Shown: positions 47,201-54,904 of the stretch, in pieces
How positions within the stretch are numbered: position 1 is the first letter of the stretch
How the letters are laid out: each line of letters starts with the position of its first letter
Notes under the pieces: generated by a model
Told to the model about the DNA's origin: nothing
Databases searched by the model: none
What the model saw: the letters and a program-made list of their open reading frames with translations, nothing else
Translations under genes and position numbers: made by a program
NCBI RefSeq assembly: GCF_010671925.1
Contig: NZ_JAAHIH010000010.1
Span: forward strand, 1 to 64,000
Length of the DNA: 64,000 nt
DNA from: Moorena sp. SIOASIH
Lineage (GTDB): Bacteria > Cyanobacteriota > Cyanobacteriia > Cyanobacteriales > Coleofasciculaceae
Direction: 5' to 3'

Positions 47201-50200
47201 CTACCCCTACAGAGTAACCTTCTAGCAAAGAGGTTAATGTTTCTTTCAGATGCACTTTCCAGGGTTTTGTTCCGAAATTGACCACCAACAGTACTGTACA
47301 TTTAAGCTGTTTAGCATTGAACCGTGCTAATAACCTCAGAGCCAGTTGACCGAAGCGATAGTTGCCATCAATATCTCCACAGAGCTGCCAGAGAATGACT
47401 GCATAACCTGCATAGGACACAGCAGACACAGGACAATTGCCATTTTGGAGGGAGAGATTGACCTCTTTCAAAACCACTAACGAAAACAGTAGAGGATTGG
47501 TCAGATAAGCAACTGGCATCAGTCGCCAGAGGATACTCATCGCCGCTAGTTTTTCCGGTGCGGTCATCACCGGTAAATTCATTAAGTCCTCAATCTCTTT
47601 ACCTTCTAAACCTGACTGTGTCTGATGTACTGCCAGCCCAATATCTTCTGGACTGGGCTGTTGGGGCAGTTCTATCCCCAATAATTTCAGCACTTGCAGC
47701 CCAGTGGAAATGGCTTGCTCACTCTGGTTTTGAGCTTTATAGGCGTCAATCGAGACTTCATAGGCTTTGATTTTGTCCAGTAGTGTTTTCCCTTGTGCCA
47801 ACACCACCATTACCATTTGCTCCATCTGCTCAAAGTCGGTATTGAGGTATGCTGCCTCGGCGGCAGCTTGATATAGGGCTAGGGTTAGGTCATACTGACG
47901 TTGCCAGCTATTTTCCCCCAGCAGTTCCAGACCTACTGTTAAATATTTAAAAGCCGCCCCATAGGCCGTCGCCGCCTTCGCTTTTTCTCCAGCAATACGA
48001 TTTAATTGAGCTAATTCATCTCGCTGAGCTTGATCGGTGATTAACTCCACACCATAATTCAACTGATTGACAATATCAAAAATCTTCTCTTCTCGTTCTG
48101 CTGTGGGGATATTTTTCAACAGCAGTTGTCCAATGGTCAGGTGGGTTAACTGTTTCTGGTCTTCCGGAATCAGAAAATAAGCCGCTTGCTGCACTCGGTC
48201 ATGTAAAAACTTGTAACTTGGGGATTGGTGTTCCCGTAGCGTGCGCGTAGCGCATAAGGGGATTGAGAATTGGGGATTGGGGATTGGTAATTGGCGGAAT
48301 TTTTCCTCAGTGCTCGATGGTAAATTACTATTAACGGTGAATAATTTGTAAATTTCAGTGGTGGGTAAAACCAACCCTTCTTGCAGGGATTGCCATAAAT
48401 AAGTCCCTGTCTCCATGGGGGATTTATCATGGATAATCGCCAGGGTATCCAAATCAAATTGGTGGCCAATACAAGCCGCTAGTTTCAAGACATCCTGAGT
48501 TTCTTTTGGCAACTTCTGTAACTGAAGTGCCATAAATTCAACCACATCATCCGTGAGGGCCAAGCGTCTAATTTGAGCAATATCACACTGCCAATACCCT
48601 TGATCAAAATTAAAGGTGATTAATCGGTCGTGATGGAGGGATTTCAGGAATTGGGTGGCAAAGAAGGGATTTCCTTTAGTTTTCTGAGCTACTAGTTTGG
48701 TTAGGGGTTTTGCCAGTTCTATTCCACAAGTCAGGGTATCCGCAATCAGATGGTTTAAGTCAGATTTACTCAGGGGTTCGAGGGTAATTGTATTCAGTGG
48801 GACGCCAACTTTGGCCATCTCGGACAAAGTGAGCATCAACGGATGACTAGGATTTACCTCATTATCTCGATAAGCACCAATTAGCAGTAGATGTATGGTA
48901 TTAGTTTCTGCCATCAACAATTGCAGCAACTTCATCGAAGCCGAATCTGCCCACTGCAAGTCATCGAGGAAAATCACCAGGGGATGTTCCTTGGTGCTGA
49001 AAACTTGGATAAATTTACTAAAGAGCAAATTAAACCGATTTTGGGCCGCCGTACCGGAAAGTTCTGGAGCCTTTGGCTGTTTACCGATAATCCCTTCTAA
49101 TTCTGGAATCACATCCACCATCACTTGACCATTCTCACCCAAAGCAGACAGAATTTGTGCTTTCCACTGCATCAGTTGGCGATCAGTTTCGGTGAGTAAT
49201 TGCTCCATCAAGTCCCGCACTGCTTGGACTATGGCACTAAAGGGAATATTACGCTGGAACTGGTCAAACTTACCTTGGATGAAGTAACCCCGCTGCCGCA
49301 CAATCGGTTTTTGGACTTCATTGACCACAGCGGTTTTACCAATCCCGGAAAAGCCAGCTACCAGAATCATTTCTGTAGCTCCTTGAGTGACTAGCTCAAA
49401 GGCGGCGAGTAAGGTATCTACTTCTGCTTGACGCCCGTAGAGTTTTTCCGGAATTACAAAGCGATCGCAAATGTCTCGACTGCCCAACTTAATCCCAGCG
49501 ATCGTGCCAAATCTGTGCAAGTGATAGGAACACTGTTCTAGGTCATACTTGAGTCCCAAAGCACTCTGATAACGGTCTTCAGGATTTTTAGCCATCAGTT
49601 TACTGATAATTTGGGACAGGAGTGGGGGAATAGCGGGGTTAAGCTGGTGTGGAGCTAATGGTTGTTTAGCAATATGACAGTGAACCAACTCCATGGGGTC
49701 AGTAGTGCTAAAAGGTAACTCTGTGGTGAGCAGCTTGTAGAAGCTTACCCCCGTCGAATAAAAGTCACTGCGGTAGTCAATGCCCCGATTCATCCGTCCC
49801 GTTTGTTCCGGAGACAGGTAAGCCAGGGTACCTTCGAGGCAGTTAGGACTAGTCAGGATTTGGCTTTGTTTCGGGAGTAGGGAGGCAATACTGAAGTCGA
49901 TGAATTTGACTTGACTGGTGCTGGGATTAATCAGGATATTGCTAGGCTTGATGTCTTTGTGGATCACTCGGTGGCGATAGAGTCCGTCCAGGATGGAGGC
50001 GATTTGAATTGCGATGTCGAGAAATTCCTGAATAGGACTTACGAAGTTTAGTTGGTTTTGCCAATTTTGGGGGGTAATGATGTCAAAGTCCCCCAAAATT
50101 GGGGGATTTAGGGGGCACTTGCGTAAGTCCTGCTGAAGTGACTGCTCACTAAGCATACCGGGATGCTCTAGCTGATCCGTTATCGGTCTTTGGTGCAAGC

Positions 50201-50513
50201 TATCAGTGGTATACTCTTCCAGGGAGATGCCACCAAAGTCTTCCATCACCAATACCAACGTATTGTAGTAGGACTCCAAGCTATAGATTTTGATAATTCC
50301 GGGATGGTCAAGATTTTTGGCAATGGTGTACTGATTTCGGAACTGGACAAGTTCCTGGAAGCTGGGGTAGGGCTTATTAAGCAGTTTTAGTACTACTGGT
50401 GTGTGGTCTGAGTTCCTAGTGCCACGATAAACTAGGGTTCTCGACCCATGGTAGACCAGGTCAGTGATGCAATAGCCTTTAATGTTGGGAGGAGTTGTGT
50501 TCATAGGTGACAT
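44283..50513 (-). CDS. Hybrid Ser/Thr kinase-ATPase-GAF-histidine kinase-receiver protein
   Basis: About 2076 residues from ATG 50513 (MSPMNTTPP). The frame stays open to 50774, but that extension is a proline/histidine run translated from a G-rich tandem repeat. Order: Ser/Thr protein kinase (HRVIHKDIKPSN, IDFSIAS as the DFG equivalent, LSPEQTGRMNRGIDYRSDFY); STAND/AAA-type ATPase (GFSGIGKTA Walker A, VIFLDDLQWADS Walker B); a long helical TPR-like region; GAF; histidine kinase (SHELRTPLNGILGYAQ, N box LINLLGNAVKF, GTGLGLAISK); receiver (phospho-acceptor in LILTDLVMP, later Lys in FVSKPID). This architecture is common in filamentous cyanobacteria as a multi-sensor kinase; signal and partner are unknown. 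Two segments look foreign: a 98 bp MITE-derived stretch in the kinase (50034-50131) and a repeat-derived linker (48219-48290). Confidence 0.9.
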   Translation of the reverse strand: MSPMNTTPPNIKGYCITDLVYHGSRTLVYRGTRNSDHTPVVLKLLNKPYPSFQELVQFRNQYTIAKNLDHPGIIKIYSLESYYNTLVLVMEDFGGISLEEYTTDSLHQRPITDQLEHPGMLSEQSLQQDLRKCPLNPPILGDFDIITPQNWQNQLNFVSPIQEFLDIAIQIASILDGLYRHRVIHKDIKPSNILINPSTSQVKFIDFSIASLLPKQSQILTSPNCLEGTLAYLSPEQTGRMNRGIDYRSDFYSTGVSFYKLLTTELPFSTTDPMELVHCHIAKQPLAPHQLNPAIPPLLSQIISKLMAKNPEDRYQSALGLKYDLEQCSYHLHRFGTIAGIKLGSRDICDRFVIPEKLYGRQAEVDTLLAAFELVTQGATEMILVAGFSGIGKTAVVNEVQKPIVRQRGYFIQGKFDQFQRNIPFSAIVQAVRDLMEQLLTETDRQLMQWKAQILSALGENGQVMVDVIPELEGIIGKQPKAPELSGTAAQNRFNLLFSKFIQVFSTKEHPLVIFLDDLQWADSASMKLLQLLMAETNTIHLLLIGAYRDNEVNPSHPLMLTLSEMAKVGVPLNTITLEPLSKSDLNHLIADTLTCGIELAKPLTKLVAQKTKGNPFFATQFLKSLHHDRLITFNFDQGYWQCDIAQIRRLALTDDVVEFMALQLQKLPKETQDVLKLAACIGHQFDLDTLAIIHDKSPMETGTYLWQSLQEGLVLPTTEIYKLFTVNSNLPSSTEEKFRQLPIPNPQFSIPLCATRTLREHQSPSYKFLHDRVQQAAYFLIPEDQKQLTHLTIGQLLLKNIPTAEREEKIFDIVNQLNYGVELITDQAQRDELAQLNRIAGEKAKAATAYGAAFKYLTVGLELLGENSWQRQYDLTLALYQAAAEAAYLNTDFEQMEQMVMVVLAQGKTLLDKIKAYEVSIDAYKAQNQSEQAISTGLQVLKLLGIELPQQPSPEDIGLAVHQTQSGLEGKEIEDLMNLPVMTAPEKLAAMSILWRLMPVAYLTNPLLFSLVVLKEVNLSLQNGNCPVSAVSYAGYAVILWQLCGDIDGNYRFGQLALRLLARFNAKQLKCTVLLVVNFGTKPWKVHLKETLTSLLEGYSVGVETGDFDQSAFCATFYLEHSLWLGLELAELDQTFAKYHQGIDQLKQEMPRQFTAINWQLVLNLLGQAENYCCFKGEVYDEEIMLPLHQEFNNLRAIYTLHLYKLFLCYLFQDYQQAWQNATITENYLDGAPAVFIVAVFYWYDSLTRLALYPEQNQAQQKQSLDKIAKNQDKIKKWADHAPMNYLHKFYLVEAERYRVLGEKLEAIEYYDRAIAGAKENQYIQDEALANELAAKFYLEWGKETIAQAYLSCAYYGYSHWGAKAKVEDLEIRYPQFLGSILSQKTINLTSRETITNLTTEGVNTTTTNGSTALDLATVIKASLALSGEIQLDKLLSRLMQVLMENAGADKCALILVKGDRLVLQAMETANQLALVLSMPVEESPDIPQSAINYVKRKSETLVINDITVETILAADPYFIRQQPRSLMCTPIINQGKLIGLLYLENNLTSGAFTSDRLEVLNLLTSQAAISIENAQLYSNLEEKVAERTAELAEAKQAADAANEAKSEFLSSMSHELRTPLNGILGYAQILKRDRNLSNHQIDGLTIIEQSGNHLLTLINDILDLSKIEARKMELYPSDLHFQTFIESVVAIIRMRALEKDILFKYDPVGDLPNGIQADQKRLRQILINLLGNAVKFTDHGQVTLRVSLIEQQHTASIITTSIITTSVIRFEVIDSGVGMSPEQLETIFQPFEQVGDTQRRSAGTGLGLAISKQLVELMGGQLMVTSELGKGSTFWFDIPFPIVKTVTNAKPEIVGQIKGYKGKPCQILVADDQLENRLVLLNMLAPIGFDIVTAEDGEQAVYMAAELHPDLILTDLVMPVKTGFEAVNEIRQIPEIKDIPIIAVSASFLDMDQNKSNIIGCQAFVSKPIDQNKLLALLGQYLPIEWVYEPIDDMGLMKNGTISGQTAAIIPPPLEEMEVLYELAMLGSMKKIRERAILIQHLHENYLPFANKLKDLADGFQEQEILSLVETYMN
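48219..48290 (-). repeat. Repeat-derived insertion within the histidine kinase reading frame
   Basis: Contains gtagcgtgcgcgtagcgcat (48236-48255), the same repeat as at about 51312, and ggggattgg/gattgagaatt simple repeats. On the minus strand it encodes IPNPQFSIPLCATRTLREHQ just before SYKFLHDRVQQAAY, where related proteins normally have a short linker. The frame is kept. Confidence 0.65.
50034..50131. mobile_element. 98 bp MITE-like element captured in frame in the kinase domain
   Basis: Terminal inverted repeats AGGACTTACG (50034) and CGTAAGTCCT (50131) flank an interior with a second inverted repeat (ccaattttgggg...cccccaaaattggggg). On the minus strand it is translated as QDLRKCPLNPPILGDFDII and on to NFVSPIQ, interrupting the kinase between the hinge region and the IQIASILDGLYRHRVIHKD helix. 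The host frame continues through it. Confidence 0.75.
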
Positions 50514-50597
50514 AGCTAGGTGAGGGTATAGAGCCTCAGCGACCAATTCAACCGGACTCACTTTATAGATTTCCCGTTTCCTCCAGACCAGGTAACA

Positions 50598-50745
50598 TTG
50601 AGCGAGGCACTCAGGGGTGGGGAGGGTGGGGAGGGTGGGGAGATGGGGAAATGGGGAAATGGGGGGATGGGGAGATGGGGAGATGGGGGAGATGGGGAGA
50701 TGGGGGAGATGGGGAGATGGGGAGATGGGGAGATGGGGGAGATTT
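50598..50745 (+). repeat. G-rich tandem repeat (ggggagat / ggggaaat)
   Basis: Runs of four or five G every seven to nine bases, with units such as ggggagatggggagat and ggtgggga. It lies upstream of the most likely histidine kinase start, between divergent genes. On the minus strand it accounts for the proline/histidine/serine-rich residues of the open frame. Repeated G-runs could form quadruplexes on the plus strand. Confidence 0.8.
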
Positions 50746-50899
50746 TGATTCTTCAACCAGCTAAGCTTGGCCAAAAGCCCACGCGATCGCGTTCAACCTT
50801 CAACAGCCTATTTATACCTACTCACAAACCGATGCTATCGGATAAACAAAGCTAAACTAAAAAAAATTACCGAAGTGACAGTAGCGGGGAATCTCAACA

Positions 50900-51142
50900 A
50901 TGCTCAAACCCAAATTAACCTTAATTGCTTTCCTATCAACTACTGGAATTGCCAGTGCTGTTTTGTTGGGTTCAGTTAGTCCAGCTGAATCTTGTATGTA
51001 CAAGAAGTCTATTAACTACATAAGAGCTGAGCAAGTGAATTGGTTACGCTCTCCTTGGGCAGCGGTTATTACCTTGCCAGGACTAGCTATGGCAGCAGCT
51101 TTGTACCTGGGTAATCGCTATTATCTAAGCGATCGCCAGTGA
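50900..51142 (+). CDS. Small membrane protein, unknown
   Basis: An 80-residue frame with a hydrophobic N-terminal segment (LTLIAFLSTTGIASAVLLGS), a central polar part (SCMYKKSINYIRAEQVNWLR) and a second hydrophobic segment (WAAVITLPGLAMAAALYLG), ending in a short polar tail. It looks like a two-helix membrane protein, or a secreted or lipoprotein-like start followed by an anchor. I recognise no family. It starts about 390 bp from the divergent histidine kinase start; the last codons overlap a HIP1 site (gcgatcgc). No clear ribosome site precedes the ATG. It could be a fortuitous frame, but the hydrophobic pattern favours a real gene. Confidence 0.5.
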   Translation: MLKPKLTLIAFLSTTGIASAVLLGSVSPAESCMYKKSINYIRAEQVNWLRSPWAAVITLPGLAMAAALYLGNRYYLSDRQ

Positions 51143-51617
51143 GCTTGTCAGCATTCAGCCGTCAGCATTCAGCCGTCAGCTTTGTGGCACAGGCTTCTAG
51201 TTTGTGGCACAGGCTTCTAGTTTGTGGCACAGGCTTCGACGCATCGGACCTAACGTAGCGTGGCCAAAGGCCAAAGCTTACCTATTTTATTCACAAGCTG
51301 ATAGCACCTCAAGTAGCGTGCGCGTAGCGCATTAGCTGATAGCTGATAGCACCTCAAGTAGCATGGGCATTAGCTGATAGCTGATATAGCAATCCGTGTA
51401 GGAATTGTGCGAATTTTTGTTCCCTGTTCCCTACTCCCGTCTTGATGCAGTCGCTCATGGGGGAAACCCCCAAGACCGCGCTGCATCGCTACTCCCTGCT
51501 CCCTGTTCCCTGTTCCCTGTTCCCTGTTCCCTTGGCTATAGCTGATAGCTGATAGCTGATAGCTGATAGCTTACCAAAAAATTGATTACAATACTATAAA
51601 ATAGTAGTCATAAATCA
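51143..51617. repeat. Gene-free repeat region
   Basis: No gene is visible. It holds: tandem gtcagcattcagcc; three copies of tttgtggcacaggcttctag (about 51180-51235); the cgtagcgtggccaaaggcca repeat; two copies of a gatagcacctcaagtagc unit (about 51301 and 51345); gctgatagctgatag runs; ttccctgctccctg runs; and cccccaagaccgcgctgcatcgc near 51470. The last part (51560-51617) is AT-rich and is the likely promoter area of the next gene. Confidence 0.75.
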
Positions 51618-51632
51618 GTGGAGAAATCACTA

Positions 51633-52772
51633 ATGAGTCAGGAAATTGATCAAGATTCAAGAGTTGAACAGGAGCGCCAATCAGAAACAGCCTCTGTCAA
51701 ACCAGAGGAAGTAACTTATACTCAAAAGACAGAGCGCCTCCAAGCCTTTACCCAACTAATTAAGTCAGTCGCTCCACTGATTTGGACTGTAGTAATTATT
51801 ATTGTATTCATTCCCTTAGTCAGCAAACTTATAATCCCCCATTCGACCAATCCTGCTCAAATTACCCCCTCGACTGAATCAACAGTTGTTATTGAACCTC
51901 GTCCCGACTTTAGTAAAGTTAATCAAGCAGTTGCTGATGCCGTCAAACAATCTCACGCCAGTGCTGAAGCGTTTGCCGCCCAGGAGTTAGATGTTTGGGA
52001 AGCCGAGTTAATCCCTCGTGTGGATAGTTTTTTGGACTGGTATTTTGATTATTTCAATCAGAAAAAGATGGAGCTTTCAGTTCCTTTTATGTGGGGAGCG
52101 TCGGCTATCATGCATCAAATCAATCCCAACCTCCCCTCTGGCAAGGAAGCAATTGACGAAAAACTTACCGAGACGTTCCAAAAAGAATTTTCTAAACGAG
52201 TACTGCTTCCTCAGAATGCTCAAATGAGGATGGAACTAATAACGAATGATACGATTGAATTATATATGGCTGAGTTGGGCAACAATCTTAGTGACATCCA
52301 AAGCGAATATCAAATTCCTCAAGGTCAGTGGGATAGATATATTAACGAAATTTCCACTACTATTAATGATACAGAAGGAAACTTATCCAATATTTCCCTA
52401 AAATTGTTAATTGGCGGTAGTGGTTACTTAGTAGCTAAACCTATTCTGGTTTCCATGGGAGGAAAAGTAGCCAGTAAAGTTAGCACCAAACTAGCTGGCA
52501 AAGCGGCCACTAAAATGGCCGCAAAAACCGGTGGTTTAGTGGCAACAGAGTTAGGAGCAAGTATAATTGATCCCCTGGCTGGTATCGGTTTATTGATTTG
52601 GGATGTTTGGGATTACCGTCACACCCTGAAAGTAGAGAAACCTATTTTACGCAGCAATATATTAGGATACTTAAAACAGGTCAAAAAATCTCTGTTGAAC
52701 AATCCAGAAACTGGGATTATGACAGCAATTTATCAGTTAGAAGATGGGATTTTACAGTCAGTTGAATCGTAA
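51633..52772 (+). CDS. Membrane-anchored protein of unknown function
   Basis: 379 residues from ATG 51633 (GGAG about 10 bases upstream; an in-frame GTG at 51618 would add five residues). A charged N-terminal cytoplasmic part (1-45) is followed by a transmembrane helix (LIWTVVIIIVFIPLVSKLII), a long polar, probably helical region rich in acidic residues, and a C-terminal glycine/alanine-rich hydrophobic stretch (about 245-320: repeated GKVASKVSTKLAGKAATKMA units, then LAGIGLLIWDVWDYRH). I do not recognise the family. The Ala/Lys/Gly repeats suggest a membrane-inserting hairpin or an oligomerising helix. It stands alone between a repeat region and a convergent operon. Confidence 0.75.
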   Translation: MSQEIDQDSRVEQERQSETASVKPEEVTYTQKTERLQAFTQLIKSVAPLIWTVVIIIVFIPLVSKLIIPHSTNPAQITPSTESTVVIEPRPDFSKVNQAVADAVKQSHASAEAFAAQELDVWEAELIPRVDSFLDWYFDYFNQKKMELSVPFMWGASAIMHQINPNLPSGKEAIDEKLTETFQKEFSKRVLLPQNAQMRMELITNDTIELYMAELGNNLSDIQSEYQIPQGQWDRYINEISTTINDTEGNLSNISLKLLIGGSGYLVAKPILVSMGGKVASKVSTKLAGKAATKMAAKTGGLVATELGASIIDPLAGIGLLIWDVWDYRHTLKVEKPILRSNILGYLKQVKKSLLNNPETGIMTAIYQLEDGILQSVES

Positions 52773-52803
52773 GCAGTCAGCGGTCAGCGGTCAGCGGTCA
52801 GCT
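52773..52803. repeat. ggtcagc simple tandem repeat between convergent genes
   Basis: About four 7-base units (cagcggt) immediately after the stop codon at 52772, followed by gaatgcttacgcagatg and the convergent stop at 52821. No clear terminator hairpin is visible. Confidence 0.7.
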
Positions 52804-52820
52804 GAATGCTTACGCAGATG

Positions 52821-54200
52821 TTAAGCTGCTAATACGGTTTCTTTACTTCTAATCCCTTCCTCTGCGTACTCCTGTAGAACAGGCTCATAAATTTCAGGAA
52901 TAGTGGGATATTTCAGACCTGTAAGATTCAGGGAACCTTCCAATAATCTTCTAGCAATCATTGCAGCGGTCTTGGAAGTCAGTTGTGAACAGATGGAGTA
53001 ATGGTCACCCTGTTTAGCAGAAGGATTGGTTATAGAAATGATGCGTTCTTTTTTGTCGGGGTATTGCACGAGCATGTCGTAATACATGATAATTTGATCC
53101 CTTTCTGTATCCCCTGGCTGATAAACGCCCAGTTTCTGAACCAGTAAGTCAGAGATTACATCACAATAGGAGGGCGAATCTTTGGGGGGAATAATCCGCT
53201 TGTCCTCAAACAGACCCAGCCATTGATAGCGCATGATAATATCATGGGAAACTGGTATACCCAATTTCTGAGCAACCAACGCTTTAGCATCACCATTTGT
53301 GCTGCCACACAGTTCTAGCACAATTTCCTGATAAGTTTTCTGAAGCAGCTCAGGGCGATATTGTGTATCTGAGAAGCCAAGATCAATCAATCCCTGTAAG
53401 GTCTCTCCCCAACCGGGGTATCTTAATGTTCCATGATAGAAGTTTCTAACATTATCAATACCGTAAACCTTAGGGTATAGATAAGCTCCAGAATCTGAAT
53501 TTGGACGAGATTCAAATGTCCCTATATTGGGAACTTCAACCGTTCTAGTTTCTAAATAAACTTTGTCTCCTGGAATCAGGGGTATCTGGGAGTCCTTGAT
53601 CCAGTCTCCAGAGCCATCTTTGATCTTAACCGAAGCAAAAATAGATTTTTTAGGAGCCCAAAAGCACTTATAACCAAACGGATTAATATTAGGATTACAG
53701 GGTAGTACACCAACATGATACCAGAGATCGATAATCTCTCCGCCCTTAGCATGCACATCGTCAATGAGCTTTTTACCGATCATGCTGCCATATCCAGGAT
53801 CTGTGCCAGCCTCTGTCACAATGGCAATGCCTTTTTCTTTTGCCTGTTGATCCAATTGTTCGAATTCTTGCTGAGTCTTGAACAAGTAGCCGATATGGCA
53901 GGTCATGATCAATGACACACTATGTTCCAGACAGTATTTTGTCACAAGGGGCTGATAGGGACCGGGTAAAAAGCTGATGACAATACTACTTTCTTTAATC
54001 AATTGATCAAGAGCCTGATTTTCAGGATTTGACCGATCAATGTCAATAGGAGAGAAACTGCGCCTTGAATGCTGATTGACAATTTCTTCTGCAGTCATCT
54101 TATTCCTAGAGGCTACAGTAATGTGATAGCCTCGTTCATTCAGATAGTCGCACAGAGGAGCAACTGACACACCCGAACCTAATAACAAAATGTTTTTCAT
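52821..54200 (-). CDS. Saccharopine dehydrogenase-like oxidoreductase
   Basis: About 459 residues from the ATG of MKNILLLGSG, which has GAGG 8 bases upstream; an in-frame TTG 27 bases earlier would overlap the preceding gene. The N-terminus is a Rossmann fold (LLLGSGVSVAPLCDYL) followed by SSIVISFLPGPYQPLVTKYC and TEAGTDPGYGSMIG, and the long C-terminal catalytic domain (NFYHGTLRYPGWGETLQGL) matches the saccharopine dehydrogenase/LYS9-like family. Members reduce imines between an amino acid and a keto acid or aldehyde, or work in reverse. Last gene of a three-gene minus-strand operon with an SDR and an APH-like kinase, which is not a lysine-pathway context. The true substrate is unknown. Confidence 0.85.
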   Translation of the reverse strand: MKNILLLGSGVSVAPLCDYLNERGYHITVASRNKMTAEEIVNQHSRRSFSPIDIDRSNPENQALDQLIKESSIVISFLPGPYQPLVTKYCLEHSVSLIMTCHIGYLFKTQQEFEQLDQQAKEKGIAIVTEAGTDPGYGSMIGKKLIDDVHAKGGEIIDLWYHVGVLPCNPNINPFGYKCFWAPKKSIFASVKIKDGSGDWIKDSQIPLIPGDKVYLETRTVEVPNIGTFESRPNSDSGAYLYPKVYGIDNVRNFYHGTLRYPGWGETLQGLIDLGFSDTQYRPELLQKTYQEIVLELCGSTNGDAKALVAQKLGIPVSHDIIMRYQWLGLFEDKRIIPPKDSPSYCDVISDLLVQKLGVYQPGDTERDQIIMYYDMLVQYPDKKERIISITNPSAKQGDHYSICSQLTSKTAAMIARRLLEGSLNLTGLKYPTIPEIYEPVLQEYAEEGIRSKETVLAA

Positions 54201-54210
54201 CTCAATATCC

Positions 54211-54897
54211 TCATGCATTATCAACAATTAATTCAGGGATTACAACTGTATTAGGAAGATTCAATAACATCAGCACTATATCGGCTATAGTTTCTGGTTG
54301 AATCATCTTTTCTGGGGATAAAGGAGAAGAGTCCTTTACCATATTTGTGTTAACCCATCCTGGGCAAAGCGCCGTTACTCTTACACCATCTTCTTTAGCG
54401 GCATGCAACATGGCATGTGATGCCGCTAAAAATCCAAACTTACTGATAGAATAGCCAACTTTACTGTCTTCAATGTATTTAGCACCGTTGGAAACAATGT
54501 TAATAATCCGGCCTTCACTGCTCTGACGCAAATACGGTAAAACCAAACGTGTAAGACGTATCGGTGCTTTTGTATTTACATCCAGCATTTTATCGAGTAG
54601 TTCCTCATTATCATCTTCAATATCCACGGAATGAAAAATGCCAGCATTATTAATTAGGCCATCTATCCTATGAAAGACATCGAGTGTTTTTTTTATCCAT
54701 TCATGTTCTGTATTTGGATAAGCTGAATTATAGGAAACCAATAACACCTTATCCTTTGGCAGTCCTAGAATATCTTTGGTTACCCGATCTAACTCTCTGA
54801 CGCCAAGGCTGAGAAGAAAGCCATATTCATAGAGTTTGAGTGCAATTGCTTTGCCTATGCCGCGATTAGCACCTGAAATCATAACAACTTTTTCCAT
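54211..54897 (-). CDS. Short-chain dehydrogenase/reductase (SDR)
   Basis: 228 residues with all classical SDR marks: cofactor loop SGANRGIGKA (residues 8-17), NNAG (about 86-89), active Ser in NIVSNGAKY, YSISK catalytic pair, and PGWVNTNM. The length fits a single-domain classical SDR, which reduces a carbonyl or oxidises an alcohol with NAD(P)H in the cytoplasm. Its start lies 7 bases after the stop of the kinase gene, and it ends about 10 bases before the saccharopine dehydrogenase-like start, so the three are almost certainly cotranscribed. The substrate cannot be deduced. Confidence 0.9.
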   Translation of the reverse strand: MEKVVMISGANRGIGKAIALKLYEYGFLLSLGVRELDRVTKDILGLPKDKVLLVSYNSAYPNTEHEWIKKTLDVFHRIDGLINNAGIFHSVDIEDDNEELLDKMLDVNTKAPIRLTRLVLPYLRQSSEGRIINIVSNGAKYIEDSKVGYSISKFGFLAASHAMLHAAKEDGVRVTALCPGWVNTNMVKDSSPLSPEKMIQPETIADIVLMLLNLPNTVVIPELIVDNA

Positions 54898-54904
54898 GGT
54901 ATTT

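Noticed and set aside
50514-50774. N-terminal extension of the sensor kinase
   Set aside because: The extension is mostly Pro/His/Ser-rich translation of a G-rich repeat, and the kinase homology begins soon after ATG 50513.
52821-54200. Lysine-pathway saccharopine dehydrogenase
   Set aside because: The neighbours are an APH-like kinase and an SDR, and the family is broad; nothing here supports lysine metabolism.
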